From Pseudomonadales bacterium (GTDB lineage Bacteria; Pseudomonadota; Gammaproteobacteria; Pseudomonadales; Azotimanducaceae): a stretch of DNA of 48,554 nucleotides. The position numbers and the translations under genes were made by a program. Below are positions 8,199 to 20,709 of this stretch, piece after piece. Under the pieces are notes generated by a model that did not search any database, had not been told where the DNA came from, and saw only the letters and a list, made by a program, of their open reading frames with translations. Within the stretch, counting starts at the first letter, position 1. Each line of letters begins with the position of its first letter. The stretch lies in the NCBI GenBank assembly GCA_016779325.1, contig JADHNU010000015.1, forward strand, positions 1-48,554, given 5' to 3'.

Positions 8199-9971
8199 AT
8201 GGCCAAACTGCGTACCATGACCTTTGATGCGGTGATTGTTGGAGGCGGCGGCTCCGGTATGCGTACGGCGCTGCAGCTGGCTCAAAGCGGGCTGAAGACG
8301 GCCTGCATGTCCAAGGTTTTCCCGACCCGCTCGCACACCGTATCCGCCCAGGGCGGCATCACCTGCGCAATCGCCAGCGACGATCCCAATGACGATTGGC
8401 GTTGGCATATGTACGACACGGTAAAGGGCTCCGACTACATCGGGGACCAGGACGCCATCGAATATATGTGCTCCGTCGGACCTCAGGCCGTCTTCGAACT
8501 CGAGCACATGGGGCTGCCGTTCTCGCGGACGGAAACGGGTCGCATCTACCAGCGCCCCTTTGGCGGCCAGTCGAAGGATTACGGCAAAGGCGGCCAGGCA
8601 GCGCGCACCTGCGCGGCGGCGGACCGGACCGGTCACGCGCTCCTTCATACCCTTTACCAGCAGAATCTGAAGGCCAACACAACGTTTCTATCTGAGTGGT
8701 TCGCCGTGGATCTGGTCAAGAACCAGGACGGGGCCGTCACCGGCGTCGTCGCCATCTGCATCGAGACCGGCGAGACCGTGTACGTGCGCTCCAAGGCCGT
8801 GGTCCTGGCTACGGGCGGTGCGGGGCGGATTTACGCCTCTACCACCAACGCGCTCATGAACACCGGAGACGGCACGGGCATGGCCTTGCGCGCGGGCTTC
8901 CCGGTGCAAGACATGGAAATGTGGCAGTTCCACCCCACGGGCATCTACGGCGCCGGTACGCTGGTGACGGAAGGCTGCCGGGGGGAGGGTGGTTACCTCA
9001 TTAATAAGGACGGGGAGCGCTTCATGGAGCGCTACGCCCCCAACGCCAAGGACCTCGCTGGTCGCGACGTGGTCGCCCGGTCCATGGTGCTGGAGATCCT
9101 CGAGGGTCGCGGTTGCGGTCCGGAAGGGGATCACGTGCTGCTTAAGCTCGACCACCTGGGCGAGAAGATCCTCAACAGCCGCCTTCCGGGCATCTGCGAA
9201 CTGTCCCGGACCTTCGCCCATGTGGATCCGGTCAAGGCGCCCATTCCCGTGGTGCCCACCTGCCATTACATGATGGGCGGTACGCCCACCAACATTCATG
9301 GTCAGGCCATTGCCGTCGACGGCAGCGGCCAGGAAAGCTTCATTGACGGGCTTTACGCCTGCGGCGAAGCGGCCTGCGTGTCGGTGCACGGGGCGAACCG
9401 CCTCGGCGGTAACTCGCTGCTTGACCTCGTCGTGTTCGGCCGCGCCGCCGGTCTCCATCTTGAAGAGGTGCTGCGCCAGGGCGTGTCCCATCGCGATGCC
9501 AGCGACAGCGATCTCGAAGCGGCGCAGGCGCGGCTGGCCAAGCTCAACGAATCCTCCGGGGGTGAGTCCGTGGCGGACGTGCGCAAGGCGCTCCAAACCT
9601 GCATGCAGAACAGCTTCGGCGTGTTCCGCTCGCAGCAGTACATGGAGAAGGGCGTAGAGCAACTGGCAGAAATTCGCGAGCGCGTCTCTAAGCTCCACCT
9701 TGCGGACAAGAGCGATGCCTTCAACACGGCGCGCCTCGAAGCCCTTGAGCTTGGCAACCTCCTTGAGATTGCGGAAGCCACAGCCATCTCGGCGATGGAG
9801 CGTAGGGAGTCCCGCGGCGCCCATGCACGGGATGATTTCCAAGATCGCGATGACGCCAACTGGCTGTGCCATTCGATCTATAACCCGGCAACGAAGTCGC
9901 TGGGTAAGCGGGCGGTGAACTTCACGCCGAAGAGCGTGGAAACCTTTGAACCCAAGGTGCGGACCTACTAA
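8199..9971 (+). CDS. sdhA: Succinate dehydrogenase flavoprotein subunit
   Basis: SdhA holds the FAD and the succinate site of complex II. The 590-residue protein has the FAD-binding [11 protein letters not shown] near the N-terminus and the covalent-flavin histidine in SHTVSAQGG (His46). Substrate-site motifs are QFHPTGIYG and [20 protein letters not shown], with the active arginine in the latter, and [14 protein letters not shown] lies near the FAD. Length is as expected (E. coli 588). It starts 3 bases after sdhD and is cotranscribed. Confidence 0.99.
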   Translation: MAKLRTMTFDAVIVGGGGSGMRTALQLAQSGLKTACMSKVFPTRSHTVSAQGGITCAIASDDPNDDWRWHMYDTVKGSDYIGDQDAIEYMCSVGPQAVFELEHMGLPFSRTETGRIYQRPFGGQSKDYGKGGQAARTCAAADRTGHALLHTLYQQNLKANTTFLSEWFAVDLVKNQDGAVTGVVAICIETGETVYVRSKAVVLATGGAGRIYASTTNALMNTGDGTGMALRAGFPVQDMEMWQFHPTGIYGAGTLVTEGCRGEGGYLINKDGERFMERYAPNAKDLAGRDVVARSMVLEILEGRGCGPEGDHVLLKLDHLGEKILNSRLPGICELSRTFAHVDPVKAPIPVVPTCHYMMGGTPTNIHGQAIAVDGSGQESFIDGLYACGEAACVSVHGANRLGGNSLLDLVVFGRAAGLHLEEVLRQGVSHRDASDSDLEAAQARLAKLNESSGGESVADVRKALQTCMQNSFGVFRSQQYMEKGVEQLAEIRERVSKLHLADKSDAFNTARLEALELGNLLEIAEATAISAMERRESRGAHARDDFQDRDDANWLCHSIYNPATKSLGKRAVNFTPKSVETFEPKVRTY

Positions 9972-9995
9972 GTCTGCCTGTCGGAGGCCATCACC

Positions 9996-10700
9996 ATGCA
10001 AGTGAGTATTTATCGTTACGATCCCGCTAAGGACAGCGCCCCTTATATGCAGGACGTGGAAGTGGAGATCCCCGAGGGCAAGGACCTCATGGTGCTCGAC
10101 GTGCTCGAGCTCATGAAGGCCAAAGATCCCTCCGTGGCTTACCGGCGCTCCTGCCGGGAAGGGGTTTGCGGCTCTGACGGGATGAACATGAACGGCAAGA
10201 ACGGCCTTGCCTGCATTACGCCCCTGTCCCAGGTGGCGAAGAAGAACAAGCTCGTGCTTCGCCCCTTGCCCGGTCTGCCCGTGGTGCGCGATCTCGTCGT
10301 CGATATGACCCAGTTCTATCGCCAGTACGAGAAGGTGAAGCCCTATTTGCTGAATGATTCGCCAGCGCCGGCCCAGGAACGGCTCCAGTCGCCGGAAGAT
10401 CGGGAGAAGCTGGACGGCCTTTACGAGTGCATTCTCTGCGCCTGCTGCTCCACCTCCTGCCCGTCCTTCTGGTGGAACCCGGACAAGTTCATTGGTCCCG
10501 CGGGATTGCTGCAGGCCTATCGCTTCCTATCTGACTCCAGGGATTCCGCCACGGCGGAGCGTCTGGAGTCGCTGGACGATCCCTTCAGCGTCTTCCGCTG
10601 CCGGGGCATCATGAACTGCGTATCCGTCTGTCCGAAGGGGCTCAACCCCACCCGGGCCATCGGGCATATCAAGCAGATGCTGATCTCCCAGGGAACCTGA
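9996..10700 (+). CDS. sdhB: Succinate dehydrogenase iron-sulfur subunit
   Basis: SdhB passes electrons from FAD to quinone through three clusters. The 234-residue protein shows the [2Fe-2S] ligands in SCREGVCGSDGMNMNG, the [4Fe-4S] ligands in ECILCACCSTSCP, and the [3Fe-4S] ligands in CRGIMNCVSVCPKGLNP. All ligand cysteines are present. It follows sdhA by 24 bases. After it comes a 119-base gap with two hairpins before sucA but no T tract, so read-through into sucA is likely. Confidence 0.99.
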   Translation: MQVSIYRYDPAKDSAPYMQDVEVEIPEGKDLMVLDVLELMKAKDPSVAYRRSCREGVCGSDGMNMNGKNGLACITPLSQVAKKNKLVLRPLPGLPVVRDLVVDMTQFYRQYEKVKPYLLNDSPAPAQERLQSPEDREKLDGLYECILCACCSTSCPSFWWNPDKFIGPAGLLQAYRFLSDSRDSATAERLESLDDPFSVFRCRGIMNCVSVCPKGLNPTRAIGHIKQMLISQGT

Positions 10701-10719
10701 GGGAGAGGCTGAGGTCTGA

Positions 10720-10796
10720 GGGGGCGGGAAGGCCCGCTCCCCTAACGGTTGCGCGAGCCGAGTGTCGCGCATGCGCGCCCGAGGCAGGGGCCTCGG
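10720..10796 (+). other. Two GC-rich hairpins between sdhB and sucA
   Basis: The first hairpin pairs GGGGGCGGG (10720-10728) with CCCGCTCCCC (10733-10742), with one mismatch. The second is CCGAGGC (10779-10785), loop AGGG, GCCTCGG (10790-10796), ending about 10 bases before the sucA ribosome-binding site. Neither has a T tract. They may set mRNA stability between the sdh and suc parts or limit sucA translation; this is inference. Confidence 0.45.
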
Positions 10797-10819
10797 CGTA
10801 AGCCACGAGGACCGCCACC

Positions 10820-13663
10820 GTGCAAGAAAGCATCATGGAGATTATGCGTCGGACGTCCCACCTTTCCGGGGGGAACGTCGCCTACATCGAGCAGATGTAC
10901 GAGCGCTATCTCGAAGATCCGGACGAAGTGCCGGAGGCGTGGCGGTCTCACTTTGAGCAGTTGCCCCGGGTTGAGGGGGTGATCGTGCCGGACGTGCCTC
11001 ACGCCCCCATTCGTACCCATTTCGAACAGCTCGGTCGGTCCCGTAACCTCGCGCGGCCCGCTACACCGCCCCCGTCCGTTTCCAGCGAGCTCGAGCAGAA
11101 GCAGGTTCGCGTTCTCGAGCTCATATCCGCTTATCGGCATCGGGGTCATAAGCGCGCCAACATCGATCCCCTGGGGCTGATGGAGCGGCCCGCCACCCCC
11201 GTGTTGGATTTGGCCTATCATCGGCTTTCCGAGGCCGACCTCGACACGGTCTTCCAAACCGGATCCTTCTTCTTCGGCCAAGCACAACCCCCCCTCCGAG
11301 AGATTATCAGTGCCCTTGAGGCGTCCTATTGCGGCTCCGTCGGCGCTGAGTTCATGCACATCGTTGATGAGGCGGAGAAGCTGTGGGTACAGCAGCGCCT
11401 CGAGAGCGTGCGGGCCCATCCGAGCTACGACGTCGAAGTCAAAAAGATGATCCTCGAGCGCCTGACGGCGGCGGAGGGTCTCGAAAAGTATCTCCAGAAT
11501 CGCTATCCCGGCACGAAGCGCTTCGGCTTGGAGGGGGGCGAGTCCCTCATCCCCATGCTGCATGAATGTCTGCAGCGCGCCGGCGGCCACGGCATCGTCG
11601 AAACGGTGATTGCCATGGCGCACCGGGGCCGGCTCAACGTGCTGGTGAACATTCTCGGTAAGCAGCCAGAAGAGCTGTTCGACGAATTTGAAGGTAAGGT
11701 GTCGCCGGCGCAGGGCTCGGGGGATGTGAAATACCACCAGGGCTTTTCTACCAACGTCGTGACCCCAGGCGGGGAAATGCACGTGGCCTTGGCCTTCAAC
11801 CCGTCTCACCTGGAAATTGTGAATCCCGTGGCCGAGGGCAGCGTTCGGGCCCGGCAGGATCGCCGCCTAGACTACACCCACCGAAAAGTCATGCCCGTCG
11901 TGATCCACGGTGATGCGGCTTTTGCCGGCCAGGGTGTGGTCATGGAAACCTTCCAGATGAGCCAGACCCGGGGCTACCGAACCGGCGGCACGATCCACCT
12001 GATCATCAATAACCAGGTGGGCTTCACCACGAGCCACCAGGAAGACGCTCGGTCTACAGAGTACTGCACGGAAGTGGCGAAGATGGTGCAGGCGCCGATC
12101 CTGCATGTGAATGGGGATGATCCGGAAGCCGTTGTGTTTGCCATGCAGCTTGCCGTCGACTATCGCATGGAGTTCGGCAAGGACGTGGTTATCGATCTCG
12201 TCTGCTATCGCCGCCGGGGCCACAACGAAGCGGAGGAGCCGGCGAAAACCCAACCCCGTATGTACCAGAAGATTCGCCAGCATCCCACCACCCGGACCCT
12301 TTACGGTCGGCAGCTCGTGGAGCAGGGGGTGCTGAGCGCCGCGGACGATCAGGCGCTGGTGGATGAGTACCGCACCGCGCTGGATGAAGGTCGACACGTG
12401 GCGCTGTCCCTTGTACGCGACCCCGATAGCTCGCTGTTCGTGGACTGGCGTCCCTATTTGAACCAGGACACGCAGGCCAGCTGTGACACGCGCTTTGATC
12501 TGGCCCGCTTCCAACACCTCGCGGGCGCCGTCCAGGCCCTGCCCGATGGGTTTGTGCTCCATCGCCAGGTGCAGAAGCTCATGGAAGATCGCCAGCGCAT
12601 GGCCGCGGGCGCCATGCCCATCAATTGGGGCTTCGGGGAGGTCATGGCCTACGCAACCCTGCTAGACGAAGGGTTCCCCGTGCGCCTCACGGGCCAGGAT
12701 GTTGGCGTCGGGACCTTCTCCCATCGCCACGCAGCCCTCCACGATCAAAAGAGTGGGCGTCGCTATATCCCCCTCAATAAGCTGGCTCAGTGGCCCACCT
12801 TCGACATTTACGATTCCCTTCTGTCCGAAGAGGCGGTGCTGGCCTTTGAGTACGGCTACGCCACGACCACGCCCAACGCGCTGGTCATTTGGGAAGCGCA
12901 ATTTGGCGATTTCGCCAATGGCGCCCAGGTTGTCATCGATCAATTCATCGTCTCCGGGGAGCACAAATGGCAGCGGCTCTGCGGCTTGACCATGCTGCTG
13001 CCCCACGGCTACGAAGGGGCGGGGCCGGAGCATTCCTCCGCCCGCCTAGAGCGATTCCTCCAGCTGTGTGCTGAGCACAACATCCAAGTTTGCATCCCTT
13101 CGACGCCGGCGCAGGTGTTCCACATGCTGCGACGCCAGGTGAAGCGGCCGCTGCGTAAGCCCCTGGTGGTGATGACGCCGAAGAGTCTACTGCGCCACAA
13201 GCTTGCGGTATCGACCCTCGAGGAGCTCTGCGACGGCAGCTTCCAAACGGTCATCAAGGAAGTGGACGATTTACCGGCCAAGGGGGTTAAGCGGGCCGTG
13301 CTCTGCTCGGGCAAGGTCTACTACGATTTGCTGCAGCGTCGCCGGGATGAAGGCCGGGAAGATGTTGCCTTGATTCGCATCGAGCAGCTTTATCCCTTCC
13401 CCCACGACGAGCTCGCCGAGGCGCTGGCGCCCTACCGGGGGCTGAAGTCCATCGTGTGGTGCCAGGAAGAGCCGAAAAATCAGGGCGCTTGGTACCCCTC
13501 CAATCACCACATGCAGCGGGTGGCGGGGGAGCACAACAAAAAGCTGGTGCTCGAATATGCGGGGCGTCCGGCCTCTGCTGCGCCGGCGGCGGGATACATG
13601 TCCCTGCACATGGAACAGCAGGAAAAGCTGATCACCGACGCCCTCGGGGCCGGTGAGGCATAA
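10820..13663 (+). CDS. sucA: 2-oxoglutarate dehydrogenase E1 component
   Basis: SucA is the thiamine-diphosphate decarboxylase of the 2-oxoglutarate dehydrogenase complex. It decarboxylates 2-oxoglutarate and passes the succinyl group to the lipoyl arm of SucB. The 947-residue protein starts with the E1o-type helix (YIEQMYERYLEDPDEVPEAW) that docks to E2. The cofactor region has HGDAAFAGQGVV (about residues 361-372), and GTIHLIINNQVGFTT follows. The start is a GTG at 10820 with GAGG 9 bases upstream and matches the E. coli N-terminus (MQ-S). Length is close to E. coli (933). Confidence 0.98.
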   Translation: MQESIMEIMRRTSHLSGGNVAYIEQMYERYLEDPDEVPEAWRSHFEQLPRVEGVIVPDVPHAPIRTHFEQLGRSRNLARPATPPPSVSSELEQKQVRVLELISAYRHRGHKRANIDPLGLMERPATPVLDLAYHRLSEADLDTVFQTGSFFFGQAQPPLREIISALEASYCGSVGAEFMHIVDEAEKLWVQQRLESVRAHPSYDVEVKKMILERLTAAEGLEKYLQNRYPGTKRFGLEGGESLIPMLHECLQRAGGHGIVETVIAMAHRGRLNVLVNILGKQPEELFDEFEGKVSPAQGSGDVKYHQGFSTNVVTPGGEMHVALAFNPSHLEIVNPVAEGSVRARQDRRLDYTHRKVMPVVIHGDAAFAGQGVVMETFQMSQTRGYRTGGTIHLIINNQVGFTTSHQEDARSTEYCTEVAKMVQAPILHVNGDDPEAVVFAMQLAVDYRMEFGKDVVIDLVCYRRRGHNEAEEPAKTQPRMYQKIRQHPTTRTLYGRQLVEQGVLSAADDQALVDEYRTALDEGRHVALSLVRDPDSSLFVDWRPYLNQDTQASCDTRFDLARFQHLAGAVQALPDGFVLHRQVQKLMEDRQRMAAGAMPINWGFGEVMAYATLLDEGFPVRLTGQDVGVGTFSHRHAALHDQKSGRRYIPLNKLAQWPTFDIYDSLLSEEAVLAFEYGYATTTPNALVIWEAQFGDFANGAQVVIDQFIVSGEHKWQRLCGLTMLLPHGYEGAGPEHSSARLERFLQLCAEHNIQVCIPSTPAQVFHMLRRQVKRPLRKPLVVMTPKSLLRHKLAVSTLEELCDGSFQTVIKEVDDLPAKGVKRAVLCSGKVYYDLLQRRRDEGREDVALIRIEQLYPFPHDELAEALAPYRGLKSIVWCQEEPKNQGAWYPSNHHMQRVAGEHNKKLVLEYAGRPASAAPAAGYMSLHMEQQEKLITDALGAGEA

Positions 13664-13714
13664 GCGTAGCGAGGGTGGCGGCCCGTTCCGTCGAGAGGTA
13701 AGGAACCCTAAGAA

Positions 13715-16412
<2,698 letters not shown>

Positions 16413-16458
16413 GGCGCGGTTGGCAGGCCGGGGCGGCCTAGGTCCCGGTAAAGAACGA

Positions 16459-16508
16459 ACGCTGACCGGACCCTGCGCGTCCGGTTGGTGCTTCTGGGGG
16501 GTCAGCGT
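16459..16508 (+). promoter_or_regulatory. Nested, partly exclusive hairpins upstream of sucC
   Basis: A 9-bp dyad ACGCTGACC (16459-16467)/GGTCAGCGT (16500-16508) encloses a 7-bp dyad ACCGGAC (16465-16471)/GTCCGGT (16479-16485). The ACC at 16465-16467 belongs to both stems, so the full helices cannot form together. The element sits in the 131-base lpd-sucC gap, about 35 bases before the sucC start. It may be an attenuator or processing site that uncouples sucCD from the upstream genes; the function is inferred. Confidence 0.45.
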
Positions 16509-16543
16509 ACGCTGGCCGCGTTTTGACGCGAGCGGGAAGAGAA

Positions 16544-17713
16544 ATGAATCTTCACGAATATCAAGCAAAAGCGTTGTTCCGGGACTATGGCTTGCCCGTT
16601 TCTGTGGGCCATGCAGTTGATACGCCGGAGGAAGCCGTCGCGGCGGCGGAGAAAATTGGGGGCACCCGGTGGGTGGCAAAGGCGCAGGTCCATGCAGGCG
16701 GTCGGGGTAAGGCCGGTGGCGTGAAGCTTTGCGATAGCCTCGATGAGGTCCGGGCCTTTGCGGAAAAGTGGGTGGGACAACGCCTCGTTACGTTCCAGAC
16801 CGATGAAAAGGGTCAGCCTGTTAGCAAGATCTACGTCGAGAACTGCACGGACATTGCCACCGAGCTCTACCTGGGCGCGGTGGTGGATCGCGGCTCGCGC
16901 CGGGTGGTGTTCATGGCCTCTACGGAGGGCGGGGTAGAGATCGAGAAGGTGGCGGAAGAGACGCCGGAGAAAATTCTTCGAGCGATCGTCGACCCCGCCG
17001 TTGGCGCGCAGCCCTATCAGGGCCGGGAACTGGCCTTTGCCCTTGGGCTTGAAGGCAGCCAAATCAAGGAATTCACGGCCCTCTTTATGGGCCTAGCAAA
17101 GCTGTTCCAGGAACTCGACTGCGCGCTCCTCGAGATCAACCCCCTCGTGATCACCGCGGAAGGGAAGGTTCACTGCCTCGACGCAAAAATCAACATCGAT
17201 GGCAACGCGCTCTATCGCCAGCCGAAGCTGCAAACGCTGCGCGATCCGAGTCAGGAAGATCCCCGCGAGGAGCACGCTGCTCAGTTCAATCTGAACTATG
17301 TCGCGCTCGATGGCACCATCGGCTGCATGGTGAACGGTGCGGGCCTCGCCATGGGCACCATGGACTTGGTGAAGCACCGGGGCGGAAGCCCGGCGAACTT
17401 CCTCGACGTGGGGGGCGGTGCAACCAAGGAAACGGTCTCGGAAGCCTTCAAGATCATCCTGTCCGACAGCAACGTGAAGGCCGTGCTCATCAACATCTTT
17501 GGCGGCATCGTGTCCTGCGTCACCATTGCTGACGGCATCATTGGCGCCGTGGAGGAGGTGGGTGTGAACGTGCCTGTGGTGGTGCGCTTCGAGGGGAACA
17601 ATGCGGAAGCTGGCCGGGAGCGGCTGAGCACGTCGGGCCTGAACATTATTGCCGCCGAATCCCTCATTGATGCGGCCGATAAGGCCGTTGCCGCCGCCGG
17701 AGGTGCTGCATGA
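16544..17713 (+). CDS. sucC: Succinate-CoA ligase beta subunit
   Basis: SucC binds nucleotide and CoA-side phosphate in succinyl-CoA synthetase, the TCA step that makes ATP or GTP from succinyl-CoA. The 389-residue protein begins [12 protein letters not shown] and has the ATP-grasp glycine loop [12 protein letters not shown] (about residues 50-61). It also has the C-terminal motif [19 protein letters not shown] chose the ATG at 16544, which matches E. coli (388 residues) and follows GGGAAGAG; a TTG at 16523 would add 7 unconserved residues. The stop overlaps the sucD start (ATGA). Confidence 0.98.
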   Translation: MNLHEYQAKALFRDYGLPVSVGHAVDTPEEAVAAAEKIGGTRWVAKAQVHAGGRGKAGGVKLCDSLDEVRAFAEKWVGQRLVTFQTDEKGQPVSKIYVENCTDIATELYLGAVVDRGSRRVVFMASTEGGVEIEKVAEETPEKILRAIVDPAVGAQPYQGRELAFALGLEGSQIKEFTALFMGLAKLFQELDCALLEINPLVITAEGKVHCLDAKINIDGNALYRQPKLQTLRDPSQEDPREEHAAQFNLNYVALDGTIGCMVNGAGLAMGTMDLVKHRGGSPANFLDVGGGATKETVSEAFKIILSDSNVKAVLINIFGGIVSCVTIADGIIGAVEEVGVNVPVVVRFEGNNAEAGRERLSTSGLNIIAAESLIDAADKAVAAAGGAA

Positions 17714-18588
17714 GCATTTTGATTGACGCCAACACCAAGGTGATTTGCCAGGGCTTCACCGGCGGTCAGGGCACGCTGCACTCGGAGCAGGCGCTGGCTT
17801 ACGGCACGCAGCTCGTAGGTGGGGTCACCCCGGGCAAGGGGGGCACGACCCATCTGGGTTTGCCCGTCTTCGACACGGTGCAGGCCGCCGTTGAAGCGAC
17901 CGGGGCTACCGCATCGGTGATCTACGTCCCCGCGCCCTTTTGTAAGGATTCCATTCTTGAGGCGGCCAACGCGGGCATCGAGCTGATCGTGTGCATTACG
18001 GAGGGCATTCCCACCCTCGACATGCTTGAGGTTAAGGCGCGGCTCGACGAGATGCCGCAGGTGCGCCTCATCGGTCCGAACTGCCCGGGGGTAATCACCC
18101 CAGGGGCGTGCAAGATCGGCATCATGCCCGGATCCATCCATCTACCCGGCAAGGTGGGCATTGTGTCTCGTTCGGGCACGCTCACCTACGAAGCGGTTAA
18201 GCAGACCACGGATAAGGGCTACGGCCAGTCCACCTGTGTCGGCATTGGCGGTGACCCCATCCCCGGTAGCCATTTCATCGATATCCTGAAGCTGTTCCAG
18301 GACGACCCGCAAACGGAAGCCATCGTCATGGTGGGGGAGATTGGCGGCACCGCTGAGGAGGACGCCGCTGCGTTCATCAAGGCCAACGTCACCAAGCCTG
18401 TGGTGGGCTACATTGCCGGCGTTACCGCCCCGCCTGGGAAGCGTATGGGCCATGCCGGCGCCATTATCGCCGGCGGGAAGGGCACGGCGGACGAGAAGTT
18501 TGCCGCCTTGGAAGACGCGGGCGTCAAGACGGTCAAGAGCCTTGCCGATATCGGCGATGCCCTCGCTGAACTGACTGGCTGGGGCTGA
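17710..18588 (+). CDS. sucD: Succinate-CoA ligase alpha subunit
   Basis: SucD carries the phosphohistidine and the CoA site of succinyl-CoA synthetase. The 292-residue protein has the CoA-binding stretch [12 protein letters not shown] near the N-terminus, the [11 protein letters not shown] block, and the active histidine (about 248) in [15 protein letters not shown]. It overlaps sucC by 4 bases, so the two subunits are coupled. A strong terminator follows about 40 bases downstream and ends the whole sdh-suc unit. Confidence 0.98.
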   Translation: MSILIDANTKVICQGFTGGQGTLHSEQALAYGTQLVGGVTPGKGGTTHLGLPVFDTVQAAVEATGATASVIYVPAPFCKDSILEAANAGIELIVCITEGIPTLDMLEVKARLDEMPQVRLIGPNCPGVITPGACKIGIMPGSIHLPGKVGIVSRSGTLTYEAVKQTTDKGYGQSTCVGIGGDPIPGSHFIDILKLFQDDPQTEAIVMVGEIGGTAEEDAAAFIKANVTKPVVGYIAGVTAPPGKRMGHAGAIIAGGKGTADEKFAALEDAGVKTVKSLADIGDALAELTGWG

Positions 18589-18628
18589 GCCTTCGCCCCC
18601 GGGCCGTGCCCCAGTGCGCGGCCGCTAC

Positions 18629-18668
18629 AAAAAAGCCGTTCCCGAGTTCGGGAGCGGCTTTTTCTTTT
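18629..18668 (+). terminator. Strong Rho-independent terminator after sucD
   Basis: A long stem pairs AAAAAGCCGTTCCCGA with TCGGGAGCGGCTTTTT around a 2-base centre, with one G-T pair, and runs into TTTTTCTTTTC. It closes the sdh-suc operon and insulates htpG. Confidence 0.92.
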
Positions 18669-18678
18669 CTCCTAGCCC

Positions 18679-18707
18679 CTTGAAGGTTTACGCGCCTGCC
18701 CCCATCT
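18679..18707 (+). promoter_or_regulatory. Sigma-32 heat-shock promoter of htpG
   Basis: CTTGAAG (18679-18685) and CCCCATCT (18700-18707) are separated by 14 bases. This fits the sigma-32 consensus CTTGAAA-N(13-15)-CCCCATnT almost exactly. The predicted start is about 22 bases before the htpG ATG. It lies directly after the sucD terminator, so htpG is a separate heat-inducible unit. Confidence 0.82.
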
Positions 18708-18735
18708 CCTGGCCATTGCAAAGAGGAGGTTCGCC

Positions 18736-20655
18736 ATGAGCGATGAAAGCCAGACGGTCAAGCCGGAGGGGGTCGAAACCCGCGGTTTTGAGGCCGAAGC
18801 CAAGCAACTGCTTAAGCTGATGATCCACTCCCTGTATTCCAATCGCGAGGTCTTTCTTCGCGAGCTGGTCTCTAACGCCTCGGATGCAGTGGATAAGCTG
18901 CGCTTTGAAGCCCTGTCCCATCCCGAGTGGTTAGGCGAGGACAGCGAGCTGCGTATTCGCGTCGCCTTCGATAAAGCCGCCCACACGATCACCATCGAAG
19001 ACAATGGCATCGGCATGAGTCGGGAGGAGCTGATCGAGAATCTCGGCACCATCGCGCGGTCCGGCACGGCGCGCTTTCTTGAGCGTCTCACGGGCGATCA
19101 GCAAAAGGATTCGCAACTCATTGGGCAGTTCGGGGTGGGCTTCTACGCCTCCTTCATCGTGGCGCAAAAGGTGGAAGTGGAAACCCTGCGCGCCGGCGGC
19201 ACGGAGGCCTGGTGCTGGCGTTCCGAAGGGGAGGCGGACTACGAGCTTGCTCCGGGCACGCGCACGGCCCGCGGCACCACCGTCACCCTGCACCTCAAAG
19301 GCGATGCGGACGAGTTCCTAGAGCCCTACCGGGTGCGCAGCGTGATCAAGAAGTACGCGGACCACATTGCCATTCCTGTGCAGTTGCCCGAGATGGACGG
19401 CGACAAAGTTAAGGAGAAGAAGGGCGTCATTCAGTGGGAGACGGTGAACGAGGCAAAGGCCCTTTGGACCCGGCCCCGGAAGGACGTGACCGAGGAGGAA
19501 TACCACGCCTTCTACAAACATCTCTCCTTCGATTTCGAGGATCCCCTGTGCTACAGCCACAATCGGGTAGAAGGGAAGCACGAATACACGTCGCTGCTGT
19601 ACGTGCCCAAGCGCGCGCCCTTTGACCTCTACAACCGGGAGAGCCCCAAGGGTCTGAAGCTCTACGTTCGCCGCGTGTTCATTATGGATGAGGCGGAACA
19701 GTTCCTGCCCCTCTACCTGCGCTTTGTGCGCGGGGTGGTGGATTCTGCCGATCTGCCCCTGAACGTCAGCCGGGAGATTCTGCAGCAGGACGAACGGGTG
19801 GAGGCCATCCGCGGGGCACTCACGAAGCGCGTGCTCGATATGCTGGAGAAGCTCGCGAAGGACGACCCCGAAAGCTACCAGACCTTCTGGAAGGAGCTGG
19901 GCCCGGTGCTGAAGGAAGGCCCGGCGGAAGACTTCGGCAACCGGGAGCGGGTGGCCGCGCTCCTGCGCTTTGCGTCCACCAAGGATGACAGCCCGGAGGA
20001 AACCCATAGCCTCGACGCGTACCTCGAGCGGGCGCCGGAAGGGCAAAAGGCGATCTACTATGTGACCGGCGACAGCTTTGCCGCGGCCAAAGGTTCGCCC
20101 CACATCGAGGCGCTGCGTAAGCGGGGCGTCGAGGTGCTGCTGTTGTCCCATCGCCTTGATGAGTGGCTCATGAGTCATCTCTCGGAGTACAAGGGCACGC
20201 CCCTCAAGGACGTGGCGCGGGGTGCCATCGACCTCAAGGAGCTCCCGGAAGCCAAGGACAGTGGCGCTGAGGAAGTGCCGGAAGCGTCGGCCGTGGCGGA
20301 GGATGTGCTGAAGGGCCTGAAGGCGGCCCTTGGGGAGCGGGTGAAGGACGTCCGGGTGAGTGATCGCCTGACCGATTCTCCCGCGTGCCTAGTGGTGGAA
20401 GAGGATGAGATGGGGAGCCAGATGCGGCGCCTGCTGAAGTCCGCGGGACAGGCCGTGCCGGATACGGCGCCAATCCTTGAGGTCAACGGATCCCATGTGC
20501 TCCTTCGGCGCTTTGAGCAGGAAGGCGATGAAGGACGCCGTCAAGATTTGGCCGAAGTGCTGCTGGCCCAGGCAAAGCTGGCCGAGGGCGATCCCCTGGA
20601 CGACCCGGCGGCCTACCTCCGCTGCATGAATCGTTTGCTAGCAGAGCTGGCCTGA
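18736..20655 (+). CDS. htpG: Hsp90-family molecular chaperone HtpG
   Basis: HtpG is the bacterial Hsp90, an ATP-driven dimeric chaperone that works with the DnaK system. The 639-residue protein has the GHKL ATPase residues Glu43 and Asn47 in [10 protein letters not shown], Asp89 in EDNGIGMS, and the lid region IARSGTARF. The middle domain has [11 protein letters not shown], and a C-terminal dimerisation domain follows without the eukaryotic MEEVD tail. The ATG has a perfect AGGAGG 6-7 bases upstream. Heat control is expected from the sigma-32 promoter. Confidence 0.98.
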   Translation: MSDESQTVKPEGVETRGFEAEAKQLLKLMIHSLYSNREVFLRELVSNASDAVDKLRFEALSHPEWLGEDSELRIRVAFDKAAHTITIEDNGIGMSREELIENLGTIARSGTARFLERLTGDQQKDSQLIGQFGVGFYASFIVAQKVEVETLRAGGTEAWCWRSEGEADYELAPGTRTARGTTVTLHLKGDADEFLEPYRVRSVIKKYADHIAIPVQLPEMDGDKVKEKKGVIQWETVNEAKALWTRPRKDVTEEEYHAFYKHLSFDFEDPLCYSHNRVEGKHEYTSLLYVPKRAPFDLYNRESPKGLKLYVRRVFIMDEAEQFLPLYLRFVRGVVDSADLPLNVSREILQQDERVEAIRGALTKRVLDMLEKLAKDDPESYQTFWKELGPVLKEGPAEDFGNRERVAALLRFASTKDDSPEETHSLDAYLERAPEGQKAIYYVTGDSFAAAKGSPHIEALRKRGVEVLLLSHRLDEWLMSHLSEYKGTPLKDVARGAIDLKELPEAKDSGAEEVPEASAVAEDVLKGLKAALGERVKDVRVSDRLTDSPACLVVEEDEMGSQMRRLLKSAGQAVPDTAPILEVNGSHVLLRRFEQEGDEGRRQDLAEVLLAQAKLAEGDPLDDPAAYLRCMNRLLAELA

Positions 20656-20661
20656 TAGACT
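20653..20661 (+). promoter_or_regulatory. Candidate extended -10 promoter of gpsA
   Basis: TGATAGACT (20653-20661) fits an extended -10 (TGn followed by TAnAnT). A TTGCTA lies 15 bases before the hexamer at 20635-20640. Similar motifs precede aroC and trpF. The TG overlaps the htpG stop codon. Confidence 0.4.
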
Positions 20662-20698
20662 GGCGTTTGGGCGCGCGTTCTAGCGCGCCTAAACGCCA
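20661..20698 (+). other. 16-bp perfect dyad just before the gpsA ribosome-binding site
   Basis: TGGCGTTTGGGCGCGC (20661-20676) pairs with GCGCGCCTAAACGCCA (20683-20698), with one G-T pair and a 6-base loop. It has no T tract, so it is not a classic terminator. It ends about 2 bases before the GGGAG of gpsA (ATG at 20710). In a read-through RNA from htpG it would form a very stable hairpin at the gpsA start; as DNA it lies over the predicted transcription start and could be an operator. Confidence 0.6.
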
Positions 20699-20709
20699 CG
20701 GGAGCCACC

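Noticed and set aside
8688..10001. Open frame of 437 codons on the minus strand opposite sdhA
   Set aside because: It is a GC-rich shadow of sdhA with low-complexity composition and no family features.
10720..10742. Hairpin after sdhB as a terminator separating sdh from suc
   Set aside because: No T tract follows and the stem has a mismatch, so it is kept only as a possible stability or attenuation element.
16523..16543. TTG start for sucC, 7 codons upstream
   Set aside because: The ATG at 16544 matches the conserved N-terminus and has a better-placed ribosome-binding site.
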